Below, piece by piece: positions 3,716 to 10,007 of a stretch of DNA of 21,369 bases (positions are counted from its first letter, which is position 1; each line of letters opens with the position of its first letter). Origin of the DNA: a virus; IMG/VR virus record IMGVR_UViG_3300021598_000839, positions 1 through 21,369 of that record; one strand, 5' to 3'. Under the pieces are notes generated by a model. It had not been told where the DNA came from. It worked only from the letters and a program-made list of their open reading frames with translations, and searched no databases. A program made the translations under genes and the position numbers.

Positions 3716-3915
3716 TGCATGAACAAGAGGAATTTATTACAAGAACTGAAGTGCAGGAGATGATTGATGATGCCATACGAAGACACAATCGTAATGCTTC
3801 GATTATTTCAATGTGTGTTGGTTGGGTTGTTCTTGCTCTTTTTGCTGAAGGTCTTCTTCGACTCATTGGAGTAATTCCGCCAGTATTTCCATGGCTCAAC
3901 ATTACTCTCCAATAA
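3712..3915 (+). CDS. 67-residue membrane protein with one helix
   Basis: The N-terminal part (residues 1-28) is charged and helical (EEFITRTEVQEMIDDAIRRH). It is followed by a hydrophobic segment at about residues 30-58 (IISMCVGWVVLALFAEGLL...) able to cross the membrane once. The start overlaps the preceding stop (ATGA), and a second ATG follows directly. The end overlaps the next gene by 25 bases. No function is recognised. The layout suggests a small inner-membrane protein with a cytoplasmic N-terminal coil. Confidence 0.6.
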   Translation: MMHEQEEFITRTEVQEMIDDAIRRHNRNASIISMCVGWVVLALFAEGLLRLIGVIPPVFPWLNITLQ

Positions 3916-4205
3916 TATTTTTAGTACCGTGGTTTGTTCTTGTTGTGATTGCTTTATCTATGGTTGTTCAGGGATGGATGATTATGAATGCTCATTATGG
4001 ATACTCAAAAAGTCCTAAAGTAAAACACCCAGAATTAAACAACGTTAAAGTAGGAGATCCTTTACTTGTGATTAAGTTTACGGACGAAGATTTTCAAGAA
4101 CTACAGCAAAGAGTTTTGCAACAAAAAATGAATGAACTCTTCGAGGAACCATCTACTTATGAGGACGACGACGATGACGACGACAGATTGGATTATATTT
4201 ATTGA
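3891..4205 (+). CDS. Membrane-anchored protein with an acidic tail
   Basis: 104 residues with one N-terminal transmembrane segment (about residues 8-32), a soluble middle, and a very acidic C-terminal tail with seven consecutive Asp after YE (residues 91-99). The middle contains a charged helical stretch (about residues 61-86). The start is inside the previous gene in another frame, so the two are probably translationally coupled. Function is unknown. Acidic tails of this sort can bind basic proteins or cations, but that is only a possibility. Confidence 0.6.
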   Translation: MAQHYSPIIFLVPWFVLVVIALSMVVQGWMIMNAHYGYSKSPKVKHPELNNVKVGDPLLVIKFTDEDFQELQQRVLQQKMNELFEEPSTYEDDDDDDDRLDYIY

Positions 4206-4296
4206 GTTTGTGTCTCATATTCTTTATTTGTTTGTCGCTTTCATGTGTGGATTAATTATTGGTTACATTGTAGGTTTTAGAAACGGGGGAATGTAA
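4174..4296 (+). CDS. 40-residue membrane peptide
   Basis: This short frame starts inside the poly-Asp codons of the upstream gene, with GAGG at 4161-4164 as possible ribosome binding site. It reads MTTTDWIIFIEFVSHILYLF followed by a second hydrophobic half ending VGFRNGGM, so it is nearly all membrane helix. Its stop overlaps the next start (TAATG). Support comes from the hydrophobic composition and the chain of overlaps. No homologue is recognised. Confidence 0.45.
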   Translation: MTTTDWIIFIEFVSHILYLFVAFMCGLIIGYIVGFRNGGM

Positions 4297-4388
4297 TGAG
4301 TACTACAGCAATTTTCAATGCAGTTTTTATTTTTAGTCTCATAACAATTTTTATTAATTGGGGACTTCATAATGCATATCCACAATAA
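4296..4388 (+). CDS. 30-residue membrane peptide
   Basis: Starts at the TAATG overlap and encodes one hydrophobic helix (AIFNAVFIFSLITIFINWGL) with a short polar tail. It overlaps the next gene by 17 bases. At 30 codons it could be chance, but its place in an unbroken overlapping series and its membrane-like composition argue for a real peptide. Confidence 0.38.
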   Translation: MSTTAIFNAVFIFSLITIFINWGLHNAYPQ

Positions 4389-4572
4389 ACAAAGGTATAA
4401 CTTTGCAATGTCTGCTTTTGTACGAATGTATGGGCATGGGATTATACATAATCATGACATTAGACAATTTTGCATTGAGTGGTCTAATTGGGAAGTGAAT
4501 GCTCCTTTATCGGGACTTGACGAAGTTGATCAATACTTGTATTATGAGTACAAGAACTGGAGGGGAAGATGA
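4372..4572 (+). CDS. 66-residue orphan protein
   Basis: A soluble His- and Tyr-rich protein (MHIHNKQRYNF... ending YYEYKNWRGR) with no membrane segment. Histidines at residues 2, 4, 21, 26 and 28 could bind a metal, but no known motif is seen. The start lies within the previous short frame and the stop overlaps the next start (ATGA at 4569-4572). It is part of the small-gene train between tRNA-Ser and the second tRNA-Pro. Function is unknown. Confidence 0.55.
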   Translation: MHIHNKQRYNFAMSAFVRMYGHGIIHNHDIRQFCIEWSNWEVNAPLSGLDEVDQYLYYEYKNWRGR

Positions 4573-4685
4573 TTTTTCATGTTGTAGAATCACTTGCTTC
4601 AAACCCATTTTTTCTTTTTCTATGTGGAATGGGGTTGACAGTCGTTCCTTTTGCTGGTATTATGTTTATACATAGAAACAAATAA
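4569..4685 (+). CDS. 38-residue membrane peptide
   Basis: Begins at an ATGA overlap with the upstream gene. It encodes a hydrophobic peptide (SNPFFLFLCGMGLTVVPFAG) with a basic C-terminal end (HRNK). The stop codon is immediately before tRNA-Pro. A strong promoter sequence lies within it, so part of the sequence is constrained for another reason, which lowers confidence that the frame is expressed. Confidence 0.4.
   Translation: MIFHVVESLASNPFFLFLCGMGLTVVPFAGIMFIHRNK
4635..4663 (+). promoter_or_regulatory. Strong extended -10 promoter before the second tRNA-Pro
   Basis: TTGACA (4635-4640), a 17-base spacer and TATTAT (4658-4663), preceded by TGG (an extended -10). The start point would be near 4670, so RNA would begin about 16 bases before tRNA-Pro. 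No inverted repeat is seen here, unlike several other promoters in the array. Confidence 0.55.
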
Positions 4686-4759
4686 CGGAATGTAGCTCAG
4701 TTTGGTAGAGCACTCGCTTTGGGAGCGAGTGGCCGTAGGTTCGAATCCTATCATTCCGA
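4686..4759 (+). tRNA. tRNA-Pro(TGG), copy 2
   Basis: Acceptor CGGAATG (4686-4692) pairs with CATTCCG (4752-4758) and the discriminator is A4759. The anticodon stem CTCGC/GCGAG encloses TTTGGGA with TGG at 4720-4722. The arms differ from copy 1, so this is not a recent duplication. C1-G72 is typical of tRNA-Pro. Confidence 0.96.
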
Positions 4760-4776
4760 CTCATAAAAATTACTTT

Positions 4777-5007
4777 ATGAAAATGTATCAAGAACTAAAC
4801 GAACTTCAATCATTTACAGTCGAAGAATTTCAATTAGATTTTGAAAATCTAATGAATAGAGTTGAAAATGGCGAATCATTTATTATCCGAGATGGGAGCA
4901 ATAGTGCAGTGATAGTTCCTTACAACGAAACCATAAAGTACGCAATAGAATCAACTGTGGATGATGAACTGATACGTCTCCACACAGACCATGAAGAAGG
5001 GTCTTGA
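4777..5007 (+). CDS. Phd/YefM-like small protein
   Basis: A 76-residue protein whose middle reads like the N-terminal fold of Phd/YefM antitoxins: a strand-helix start (FTVEEFQLDFENLMNRVENG) followed by ESFIIRDG and AVIVPYNE at residues 34-52. In that family this part dimerises and binds DNA, while a separate tail neutralises a toxin. The tail here (residues 53-76) is short and acidic. No toxin gene lies next to it; both neighbours are tRNAs. It may be a stand-alone regulator, or an antitoxin mimic blocking a host toxin. I start at ATG 4777 because the frame before it runs through tRNA-Pro. The family call rests on pattern alone. Confidence 0.55.
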   Translation: MKMYQELNELQSFTVEEFQLDFENLMNRVENGESFIIRDGSNSAVIVPYNETIKYAIESTVDDELIRLHTDHEEGS

Positions 5008-5032
5008 CGAATCGTTCCAGATCCGCTACTAT
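5004..5032 (+). promoter_or_regulatory. Promoter with inverted repeat flanking its -10, before tRNA-Ile(TAT)
   Basis: TTGACG (5004-5009), a 17-base spacer and TACTAT (5027-5032). Perfect 7-bp inverted repeat arms CCAGATC (5017-5023) and GATCTGG (5034-5040) flank the -10. The expected start point, near 5039, is a few bases before the tRNA. The -35 overlaps the stop codon of the Phd-like gene. Confidence 0.5.
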
Positions 5033-5046
5033 AGATCTGGTTTCAA

Positions 5047-5118
5047 GGGACTGTCGCCTATTGGTTAAGGCCCACTGCTTATAACGGTGTGAAGAGAGTT
5101 CAATTCTCTCCAGTCCTA
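5047..5118 (+). tRNA. tRNA-Ile(TAT)
   Basis: Acceptor GGGACTG (5047-5053) pairs with CAGTCCT (5111-5117, G-T at pair 1-72) and the discriminator is A5118. The anticodon stem CACTG/CGGTG encloses loop CTTATAA with TAT at 5080-5082. It would read AUA directly. Most bacteria instead use a CAT tRNA modified to lysidine, so this phage-borne form is notable. Confidence 0.93.
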
Positions 5119-5121
5119 CTT

Positions 5122-5194
5122 GCTCCTTTAGCAATCTGGTGAATGCAGCGAACTCATAATTCGCCTGAGGCGTGTTCGATCCACGCAAGGAGCA
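5122..5194 (+). tRNA. tRNA-Met(CAT), copy 2
   Basis: Acceptor GCTCCTT (5122-5128) pairs with AAGGAGC (5187-5193) and the discriminator is A5194. The anticodon stem GCGAA/TTCGC encloses CAT at 5155-5157. The T arm is GCGTG-TTCGATC-CACGC. The sequence differs widely from copy 1. One of the two may be an elongator and the other a lysidine-type Ile tRNA. It lacks the three G-C pairs of initiator anticodon stems. Confidence 0.92.
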
Positions 5195-5196
5195 TA

Positions 5197-5248
5197 GGAC
5201 AGAATCAGTACTGTCCACCTTGACTTGTCCAAGTCAAACCCTTATAAT
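5197..5248 (+). promoter_or_regulatory. Two hairpins and a strong promoter at the end of the tRNA array
   Basis: GGACAG/CTGTCC (5197-5202/5211-5216) directly follows tRNA-Met. A second perfect hairpin, TTGACTT/AAGTCAA (5220-5226/5231-5237, loop GTCC), contains the -35 of a promoter: TTGACT (5220-5225), a 17-base spacer and TATAAT (5243-5248). The hairpins could end or trim the tRNA transcript while the promoter restarts transcription for the genes from 5271. Confidence 0.6.
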
Positions 5249-5270
5249 ACTAAGGTCAACATTCAAAACA

Positions 5271-5486
5271 ATGACTCTCACAGTAAAATTCAAGAAAGAC
5301 CTTCAAACTCTTCGTGGTGCAGCAAATGGTGATTTTTACCTTGATGTAAAGAATCCAAAACTCTTCAAAAAAGTTCGCCGTTTTTATGAAAATGAAGGTG
5401 TAGTGTTTTCTGGTGATCCTCTGGATGATTATGAAATGCTAATGGAATATGTTCTTGCTGATCTCGAATCTGTTGAAGTGGCATGA
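5271..5486 (+). CDS. 71-residue orphan protein
   Basis: A small soluble protein with a basic N-terminal half (KFKKDLQTLRG, KNPKLFKKVRRFY) and an acidic C-terminal helix (DDYEMLMEYVLADLESVEVA). The start at ATG 5271 is about 17 bases after the expected start point of the promoter at 5220-5248, and the stop overlaps the next start (ATGATG at 5483). No domain is recognised. The short leader and strong host-type promoter suggest early expression. Confidence 0.65.
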   Translation: MTLTVKFKKDLQTLRGAANGDFYLDVKNPKLFKKVRRFYENEGVVFSGDPLDDYEMLMEYVLADLESVEVA

Positions 5487-5737
5487 TGAAAGTAGTTAGG
5501 AAACCAACTGTTCTTATGGAACGATTTCCATATCGTTACATCCAAGTGGGTACTTTAGAAATTAATGGTAAACCCGATTGTCGTATTCAAAAAGTAGACT
5601 CTTATACTGGTCGTTATCGAGATATGTATCTATGTGATAATGAAATGCAGTTAATGACGGCTATGGAAGATTTTGAATATACTAAATGGTTGGATCCTGA
5701 TACTGTTCCTTGTTACGTGAGGGACGATGATGAGTAA
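5483..5737 (+). CDS. 84-residue orphan protein
   Basis: Overlaps the previous stop by four bases and starts with two consecutive ATG codons. The protein is soluble and rich in aromatic and charged residues, with an acidic end (CYVRDDDE) and three scattered cysteines at about residues 33, 51 and 78. No family is recognised. It is probably co-translated with the 71-residue protein. Confidence 0.6.
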   Translation: MMKVVRKPTVLMERFPYRYIQVGTLEINGKPDCRIQKVDSYTGRYRDMYLCDNEMQLMTAMEDFEYTKWLDPDTVPCYVRDDDE

Positions 5738-5785
5738 ATAGTCACGGATGGACTTTAACAGCACTGGTCGGGAGCAAAACCCCTT

Positions 5786-6013
5786 ATGTCTAAATCTGAT
5801 TTACTTCGGTGGATTGGAAACATTCTCCTCATAATTGGTTATCAAACTATGCTATGGGGAGAATTTAAATATGGTTTAATGATAAAAGTTGTTGGAGGAT
5901 TACTCACAGTACCTTTTGCTATTAAACTTAAACTTTGGGATGTACTTTTCTTATGTGCATTCTTTGGTATTACCGAGATATCAAAGTTAACCCAACTTTT
6001 CTTAGTTTCCTAA
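5786..6013 (+). CDS. 75-residue membrane protein
   Basis: Hydrophobic throughout, with two or three possible membrane segments (about residues 10-27, 30-46 and 50-70): a short soluble start (MSKSDLLRW), then IGNILLIIGYQTMLWGEF, a Gly-rich middle and WDVLFLCAFFGITEI. No obvious ribosome binding site precedes it, and 48 bases without a gene separate it from the previous one. Function is unknown. Confidence 0.5.
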   Translation: MSKSDLLRWIGNILLIIGYQTMLWGEFKYGLMIKVVGGLLTVPFAIKLKLWDVLFLCAFFGITEISKLTQLFLVS

Positions 6014-6033
6014 AACTAAGTGGTGGAGTCAAT

Positions 6034-6141
6034 ATGACCCTATTAGGTTTCTTGCCATTCCTTCAAAAGGCAAGTGGTGCGGATGGGACTCTCTCCCGCC
6101 TGGTTTCCAATTTCCAGTCAAAGAATTGGTGGCGAGCCTGA
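6034..6141 (+). CDS. 35-residue peptide with a good ribosome binding site
   Basis: ATG 6034 is preceded by GTGGAG (6022-6027) at suitable spacing, and the frame ends 8 bases before an intrinsic terminator. The product starts MTLLGFLPFLQKASGADG and ends QSKNWWRA, with a short amphipathic or hydrophobic start. The same frame is open back to 5935, but that extension overlaps the membrane protein gene. It may be real, but it could be only transcript leader. CTTGCC/GGCAAG inside it also forms a hairpin. Confidence 0.42.
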   Translation: MTLLGFLPFLQKASGADGTLSRLVSNFQSKNWWRA

Positions 6142-6149
6142 GTCACAGA

Positions 6150-6176
6150 GGTGGGTTGCATAAACCCACCTTTTTT
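6150..6176 (+). terminator. Intrinsic terminator before the glycan operon
   Basis: Perfect 8-bp stem GGTGGGTT (6150-6157) with AACCCACC (6163-6170), loop GCATA, followed by six T (6171-6176). It closes the small-gene region. Confidence 0.88.
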
Positions 6177-6184
6177 AGTATAAT
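6156..6184 (+). promoter_or_regulatory. Promoter overlapping the terminator, for the glycan operon
   Basis: A consensus -10, TATAAT (6179-6184), follows the T tract. The matching -35, TTGCAT (6156-6161), is poor and sits in the terminator loop, 17 bases upstream. TATATAAA (6184-6191) is also near the T4-type late -10. Either could start the operon at 6210. Confidence 0.5.
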
Positions 6185-6209
6185 ATATAAAAAGAGTTTA
6201 ATGTAATCT

Positions 6210-7301
6210 ATGAGCGATTATAAAAAAACGGCACTTGTACTTGGTGCTGGTGGATTCATTGGAAGCCACATGGTAAAGCGTTTGAAAGCAGAGGGATATT
6301 GGGTTCGTGGTGTAGATCTCAAATATCCTGAGTTTTCTATTTCAGAAGCAGATGAATTTATTCAAGGTGACTTGCGTGACATGAGTTTTGTTCGCCGTGT
6401 TCTTGAATTCAAAGGTGAGCAAGGTAATTTTTACGCCAGTGTTCCTTATCGCTGCATTCTTCCGTTCCACGAAATCTATCAGTTTGCTGCTGATATGGGT
6501 GGTGCAGGATTCGTCTTTACTGGCGAAAATGATGCAGATATCATGCATAACTCGTCACAAATTAACCTTAATGTTCTTGAGGCACAGCGCCAACTGAATG
6601 AAACATTTGATGGTGTTGATAATGGAACTGCATGTGTTCGACCTGTTTTAGAATATCAAACCAAAATTTTCTATTCTGGATCTGCCTGTATGTATCCAGA
6701 GCATAATCAACTTGATCCAGACAATCCTGACTGCCGTGAAGAATCAGCATACCCAGCTAACCCAGATTCTGAGTATGGTTGGGAGAAGTTGTTCTCAGAG
6801 CGGTTGTTTCTCGCTTATTCTCGTAATTATGGGATCCCTGTTCGGGTTGCTAGGTATCATAATATCTTCGGACCTGAAGGAACCTGGGAAGGTGGAAGAG
6901 AGAAAGCACCTGCAGCAATCTGTCGTAAAGTAGCATATCTTCCAAAGGAAGGTGGTACAATTGATGTTTGGGGTGATGGAAAACAGACTCGTTCATTCCT
7001 CTACATTGATGAATGTATTGAAGCAACCCGCCGAATGATGGATTCTGACTTCCAAGGTCCAGTGAATATTGGTTCTGAGGAAATGGTAACTATCAATCAA
7101 CTTGTAGATATTGCTGCTAAAGTTTCTGGTAAAACTGTAGAGAAGAATCATATTGATGGTCCTCTTGGTGTTCGTGGTCGTAATTCCAATAATGATCTTA
7201 TCCGCGAAAAACTTGGTTGGGATTATTCTCAAACCTTAGAGGAAGGAATTCGTAAGACGTATTCTTGGATTAATGATCAGATCGAATCTACAAATAAGTG
7301 A
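6210..7301 (+). CDS. GDP-mannose 3,5-epimerase homologue
   Basis: This 363-residue extended SDR enzyme closely follows plant GDP-D-mannose 3',5'-epimerase, which makes GDP-L-galactose (and GDP-L-gulose) in the cytosol. Seen are the NAD motif GAGGFIGS (12-19), FAADMGG (92-98), SGSACMYPE (156-164, holding the catalytic Ser and Cys160), YGWEK (Tyr189, Lys193), RYHNIFGPEGTW (215-226), GGREKAPAA (228-236, second catalytic Lys232), GDGKQTRSF (255-263) and VRGRNSNN. Compared with the plant enzyme from memory there are two insertions, near residues 66-86 and 130-150, around the substrate region. ATG 6210 is the natural start just before the first strand, but no close Shine-Dalgarno is seen. It is the first gene of the glycan operon and is visibly less AT-rich than the genes after it. 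The specificity is inferred. Confidence 0.88.
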   Translation: MSDYKKTALVLGAGGFIGSHMVKRLKAEGYWVRGVDLKYPEFSISEADEFIQGDLRDMSFVRRVLEFKGEQGNFYASVPYRCILPFHEIYQFAADMGGAGFVFTGENDADIMHNSSQINLNVLEAQRQLNETFDGVDNGTACVRPVLEYQTKIFYSGSACMYPEHNQLDPDNPDCREESAYPANPDSEYGWEKLFSERLFLAYSRNYGIPVRVARYHNIFGPEGTWEGGREKAPAAICRKVAYLPKEGGTIDVWGDGKQTRSFLYIDECIEATRRMMDSDFQGPVNIGSEEMVTINQLVDIAAKVSGKTVEKNHIDGPLGVRGRNSNNDLIREKLGWDYSQTLEEGIRKTYSWINDQIESTNK

Positions 7302-7309
7302 ATAGTAGC

Positions 7310-8146
7310 ATGAATATTGCAGTATTAGGTTCAAGTGGTCAAGTTGGAGCATACCTGACCGAATATCTTCGTGGAAAAGGTCATACTGTCCATGAATTCG
7401 ATGTTGTGAATGGACCAGAACAAGATATGACTAGAATTCCAAATTCGTCATTGGAAATGGCGATACAAGATTCTGACTTTGTATTCTTCCTTGCATTTGA
7501 TGTTGGTGGTTCTCGTTATCTCAAGAAGTATCAACATACTTTCCAGTTTATTGATAACAATACTCGTTTGATGGCAAATGCTTTTGGATATCTTCAAAAG
7601 CATAATAAGAGATTTATCTTTGCTTCATCACAGATGAGTAACATGAGTTATTCTCCATATGGTGTGCTTAAAAATGTTGGTGAACTCTATACTAAGTCAT
7701 TGAATGGATTGATTGTTAAGTTTTGGAATGTTTATGGAATTGAAAAAGATCACGAAAAATCCCATGTCATTACTGACTTCATCCGCAAAGGTTTTGAAAC
7801 TGGTGTCATTGACATGCTTACTGATGGACAAGAAGAGCGAGAGTTTCTATACGCAGAAGACTGTTGTGAAGCATTGGAATCAATAATGAATAACTACTCC
7901 GAATTTACTAGTGAGGATGAACTTCATATTACAAGTTTCCAACCAATTAAAATTATTGATATTGCAAATGTTATTGTCGATCAATTTAAATCGATGGGAA
8001 AAGAAGTGAAAATTGTCCCTTCGCAGGAGAAAGATTCTGTTCAAATGGATAAGAAAAATAAACCAAATACTTATATCAATAAGTACTGGGTATCCAAAAC
8101 ATCTATTGAAGAGGGTATTTCTAATATAATAAAGGAGATGATTTAA
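7310..8146 (+). CDS. NAD-dependent sugar epimerase/dehydratase (SDR)
   Basis: A 278-residue extended SDR protein. GSSGQVG (7-13) is the dinucleotide-binding loop, Asp31 at the end of strand 2 points to NAD rather than NADP, and Ser106/Ser107 with YGVLK (Tyr117, Lys121) form the catalytic triad. The region LAFDVGGSRYL (61-71) replaces the usual HLAA motif. The substrate cannot be read; a nucleotide sugar is likely from the context directly after the GDP-mannose epimerase-like gene. An in-frame GTG at 7298 overlaps the previous stop. I prefer ATG 7310 because the Rossmann strand begins right there, though neither has a strong ribosome binding site. Confidence 0.8.
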   Translation: MNIAVLGSSGQVGAYLTEYLRGKGHTVHEFDVVNGPEQDMTRIPNSSLEMAIQDSDFVFFLAFDVGGSRYLKKYQHTFQFIDNNTRLMANAFGYLQKHNKRFIFASSQMSNMSYSPYGVLKNVGELYTKSLNGLIVKFWNVYGIEKDHEKSHVITDFIRKGFETGVIDMLTDGQEEREFLYAEDCCEALESIMNNYSEFTSEDELHITSFQPIKIIDIANVIVDQFKSMGKEVKIVPSQEKDSVQMDKKNKPNTYINKYWVSKTSIEEGISNIIKEMI

Positions 8147-9015
8147 TGTTAGCTTTTAATCACCTGGGAAATCTGGGCAGACTTGGCAACCAAATGTTTG
8201 AGTATGCTGCTCTGCGTGGAATAGCAGCAAAAAATAATTATGATTGGTGTATTCCACCATTCTCAGTTACTGGCATAGAAAACTACAGTCTTCATGAATG
8301 TTTCAAATTAGAATCTGTTACTGAAGATAGACAAGATATAAGAGAAGATTTTTTGCATCTTAAAGAAAGGTATTTTCATTATGATCAAGAACTTTACGAG
8401 AACTGCCCAGATAATGTAAGTCTCTATGGTTTTTTTCAATCTGAAAAATACTTCAAAGAAGTGTCCGAAGATATTAGAAAAGAATTTACATTTCTTGATT
8501 ATCATCTTGATCCCTGTTTGGAATTTATATCAGAATTTAAAAATCAAAATCCAATCTTTATTCATATAAGACGAGGTGATCCTAATCTTGTTGATCCTAG
8601 AGGGTTTAAATGGGCATATGTTAATTGCCAGGATCAACATCCTTTACAGACAATGGAATATTATTCTCAAGCACTTGATAAGTTTAATGATAATCAACCA
8701 GTTATTGTCTTTTCGGATTCTCCCGAATGGGTCGAAAGTCAAAAATTATTTAAAGGTGATAGATTTTTTATATCACAACCACAAGAAAAATATGAAGATG
8801 GATCGTATACTCCGTATACTGATTTGTGCTTGATGTCTTTGTGTTCTCATGCTATTATTGCTAATAGTTCACTTTCTTGGTGGGGAGCTTGGCTAATTAA
8901 TAATCCTAATAAAAAAGTAATCGCGCCAAAAAAATGGTTTGGTCCGTCTTATGCAGACAAAGATACTAAAGATTTGTATTGTCCAGAATGGGAGGTATTT
9001 GAGGAAACTGTATGA
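8146..9015 (+). CDS. GT11 family (alpha-1,2-fucosyltransferase-type) glycosyltransferase 1
   Basis: A 289-residue protein with all hallmark motifs of GT11: GRLGNQMFEYAALRG (11-25), HIRRGD (140-145, which binds the GDP-sugar), FSDSPEW (189-195) and ANSSLSWWGAWL (239-250). Family members use GDP-L-fucose, some related enzymes GDP-L-galactose, to form alpha-1,2 linkages. The start at ATG 8146 overlaps the previous stop (TAATG), with AAGGAG at 8132-8137. No GDP-fucose synthesis genes (Gmd, WcaG) are seen nearby but a GDP-L-galactose-type epimerase is, which makes L-galactose a plausible donor. A paralogue lies at 15555-16328. Confidence 0.9.
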   Translation: MLAFNHLGNLGRLGNQMFEYAALRGIAAKNNYDWCIPPFSVTGIENYSLHECFKLESVTEDRQDIREDFLHLKERYFHYDQELYENCPDNVSLYGFFQSEKYFKEVSEDIRKEFTFLDYHLDPCLEFISEFKNQNPIFIHIRRGDPNLVDPRGFKWAYVNCQDQHPLQTMEYYSQALDKFNDNQPVIVFSDSPEWVESQKLFKGDRFFISQPQEKYEDGSYTPYTDLCLMSLCSHAIIANSSLSWWGAWLINNPNKKVIAPKKWFGPSYADKDTKDLYCPEWEVFEETV

Positions 9016-10007
9016 AAATATTTGTAACCGGTTGTGCAGGTCTTCTTGGATCTAATTATACGCGACATTTGATTTTAAATGGTCATGATGTTATTGGTAT
9101 AGATAATCTTTCTGGTGGTTATCGAGCATTTCTACCAAAAGCAGAAAATTTTACTTTTGTAAAACTTGATCTGGAAAAAAGAAAAAAAGTTGTAGAACTG
9201 TTTGAAGAACACAGACCAGATATTCTTCTTCATTTTGCTGCATACGCTGCTGAAGGACTTTCTCCTTTTATTAGAAATTTTAATTATCGGAATAATCTTA
9301 TTTGTTCTGCAAACCTGATTAATGAATGTATTAAACATGATACAAAAATAATCTTCACTTCTAGTATGGCTGTATATGGGGAACAAGATCCACCATTTAC
9401 TGAAGATAAAAAACCACAACCAATTGACCCATATGGTATCGCTAAGTATGCTGTTGAATGTGATTTGAAATTGGCACATGAACAGTTTGGTTTGAGATAT
9501 AATATCGTAAGACCACACAATGTTCTTGGAATATATCAAAACATTTGGGACCGCTATCGTAATGTGATCGGCATTTTTATCCGCAAAACTTTGAATGGTC
9601 AACCTATTCTTGTTTATGGTGATGGAGAACAGACTCGTGCTTTCTCAGATATCAAATATTACATGCAACCTTTTGATAAACTTCTTACTGATTTTGATGG
9701 AGAAACTTTTAATATTGGCGCAGATAAGTATTTTACTTTAAATGAAGTTGCGGAAACCGTTCAAAGAATTGGTAAAAAGTATGGGTATGAAGTTCCTATT
9801 GAACATGGAGAACCCAGACATGAAGTAAAACATGCTTATTGTGATCACACAAAAGCAAAAACTATGTTAGAATTTAGAGATGAAACAAATCTCGATGAAC
9901 TAATTGAAAGTATGTTTGTTTGGGCAATGAAACAACCAAACAGAAAAGTTAAGACAATGGAGTATGAAGTTACAAAAGACATTTACGAATATTGGAAGCA
10001 AGTATGA
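9012..10007 (+). CDS. UDP-glucose 4-epimerase-like SDR
   Basis: A 331-residue extended SDR enzyme of the GalE/nucleotide-sugar epimerase type. It has GCAGLLG (7-13), Asp31 in GIDNLSGG for NAD binding, HFAAYAA (74-80), TSSMAVYGE (116-124) and the YGIAK catalytic pair Tyr141/Lys145, then RPHNVLG and VYGDGEQTRAF. GalE-like enzymes interconvert UDP-Glc/UDP-Gal or their N-acetyl or uronic forms. It could supply galactose-type donors to the transferases downstream. It overlaps the previous gene by four bases (ATGA). The exact sugar is not determinable from sequence. Confidence 0.82.
   Translation: MKIFVTGCAGLLGSNYTRHLILNGHDVIGIDNLSGGYRAFLPKAENFTFVKLDLEKRKKVVELFEEHRPDILLHFAAYAAEGLSPFIRNFNYRNNLICSANLINECIKHDTKIIFTSSMAVYGEQDPPFTEDKKPQPIDPYGIAKYAVECDLKLAHEQFGLRYNIVRPHNVLGIYQNIWDRYRNVIGIFIRKTLNGQPILVYGDGEQTRAFSDIKYYMQPFDKLLTDFDGETFNIGADKYFTLNEVAETVQRIGKKYGYEVPIEHGEPRHEVKHAYCDHTKAKTMLEFRDETNLDELIESMFVWAMKQPNRKVKTMEYEVTKDIYEYWKQV

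Noticed and set aside
5935-6141. 68-residue version of the peptide ending at 6141
   Set aside because: The extension overlaps the membrane protein gene in another frame. The ATG at 6034 has the ribosome binding site.
9132-9602. 156-residue minus-strand open frame
   Set aside because: It is antisense to a well-supported epimerase gene and is low-complexity, as expected of the complement of AT-rich coding DNA.
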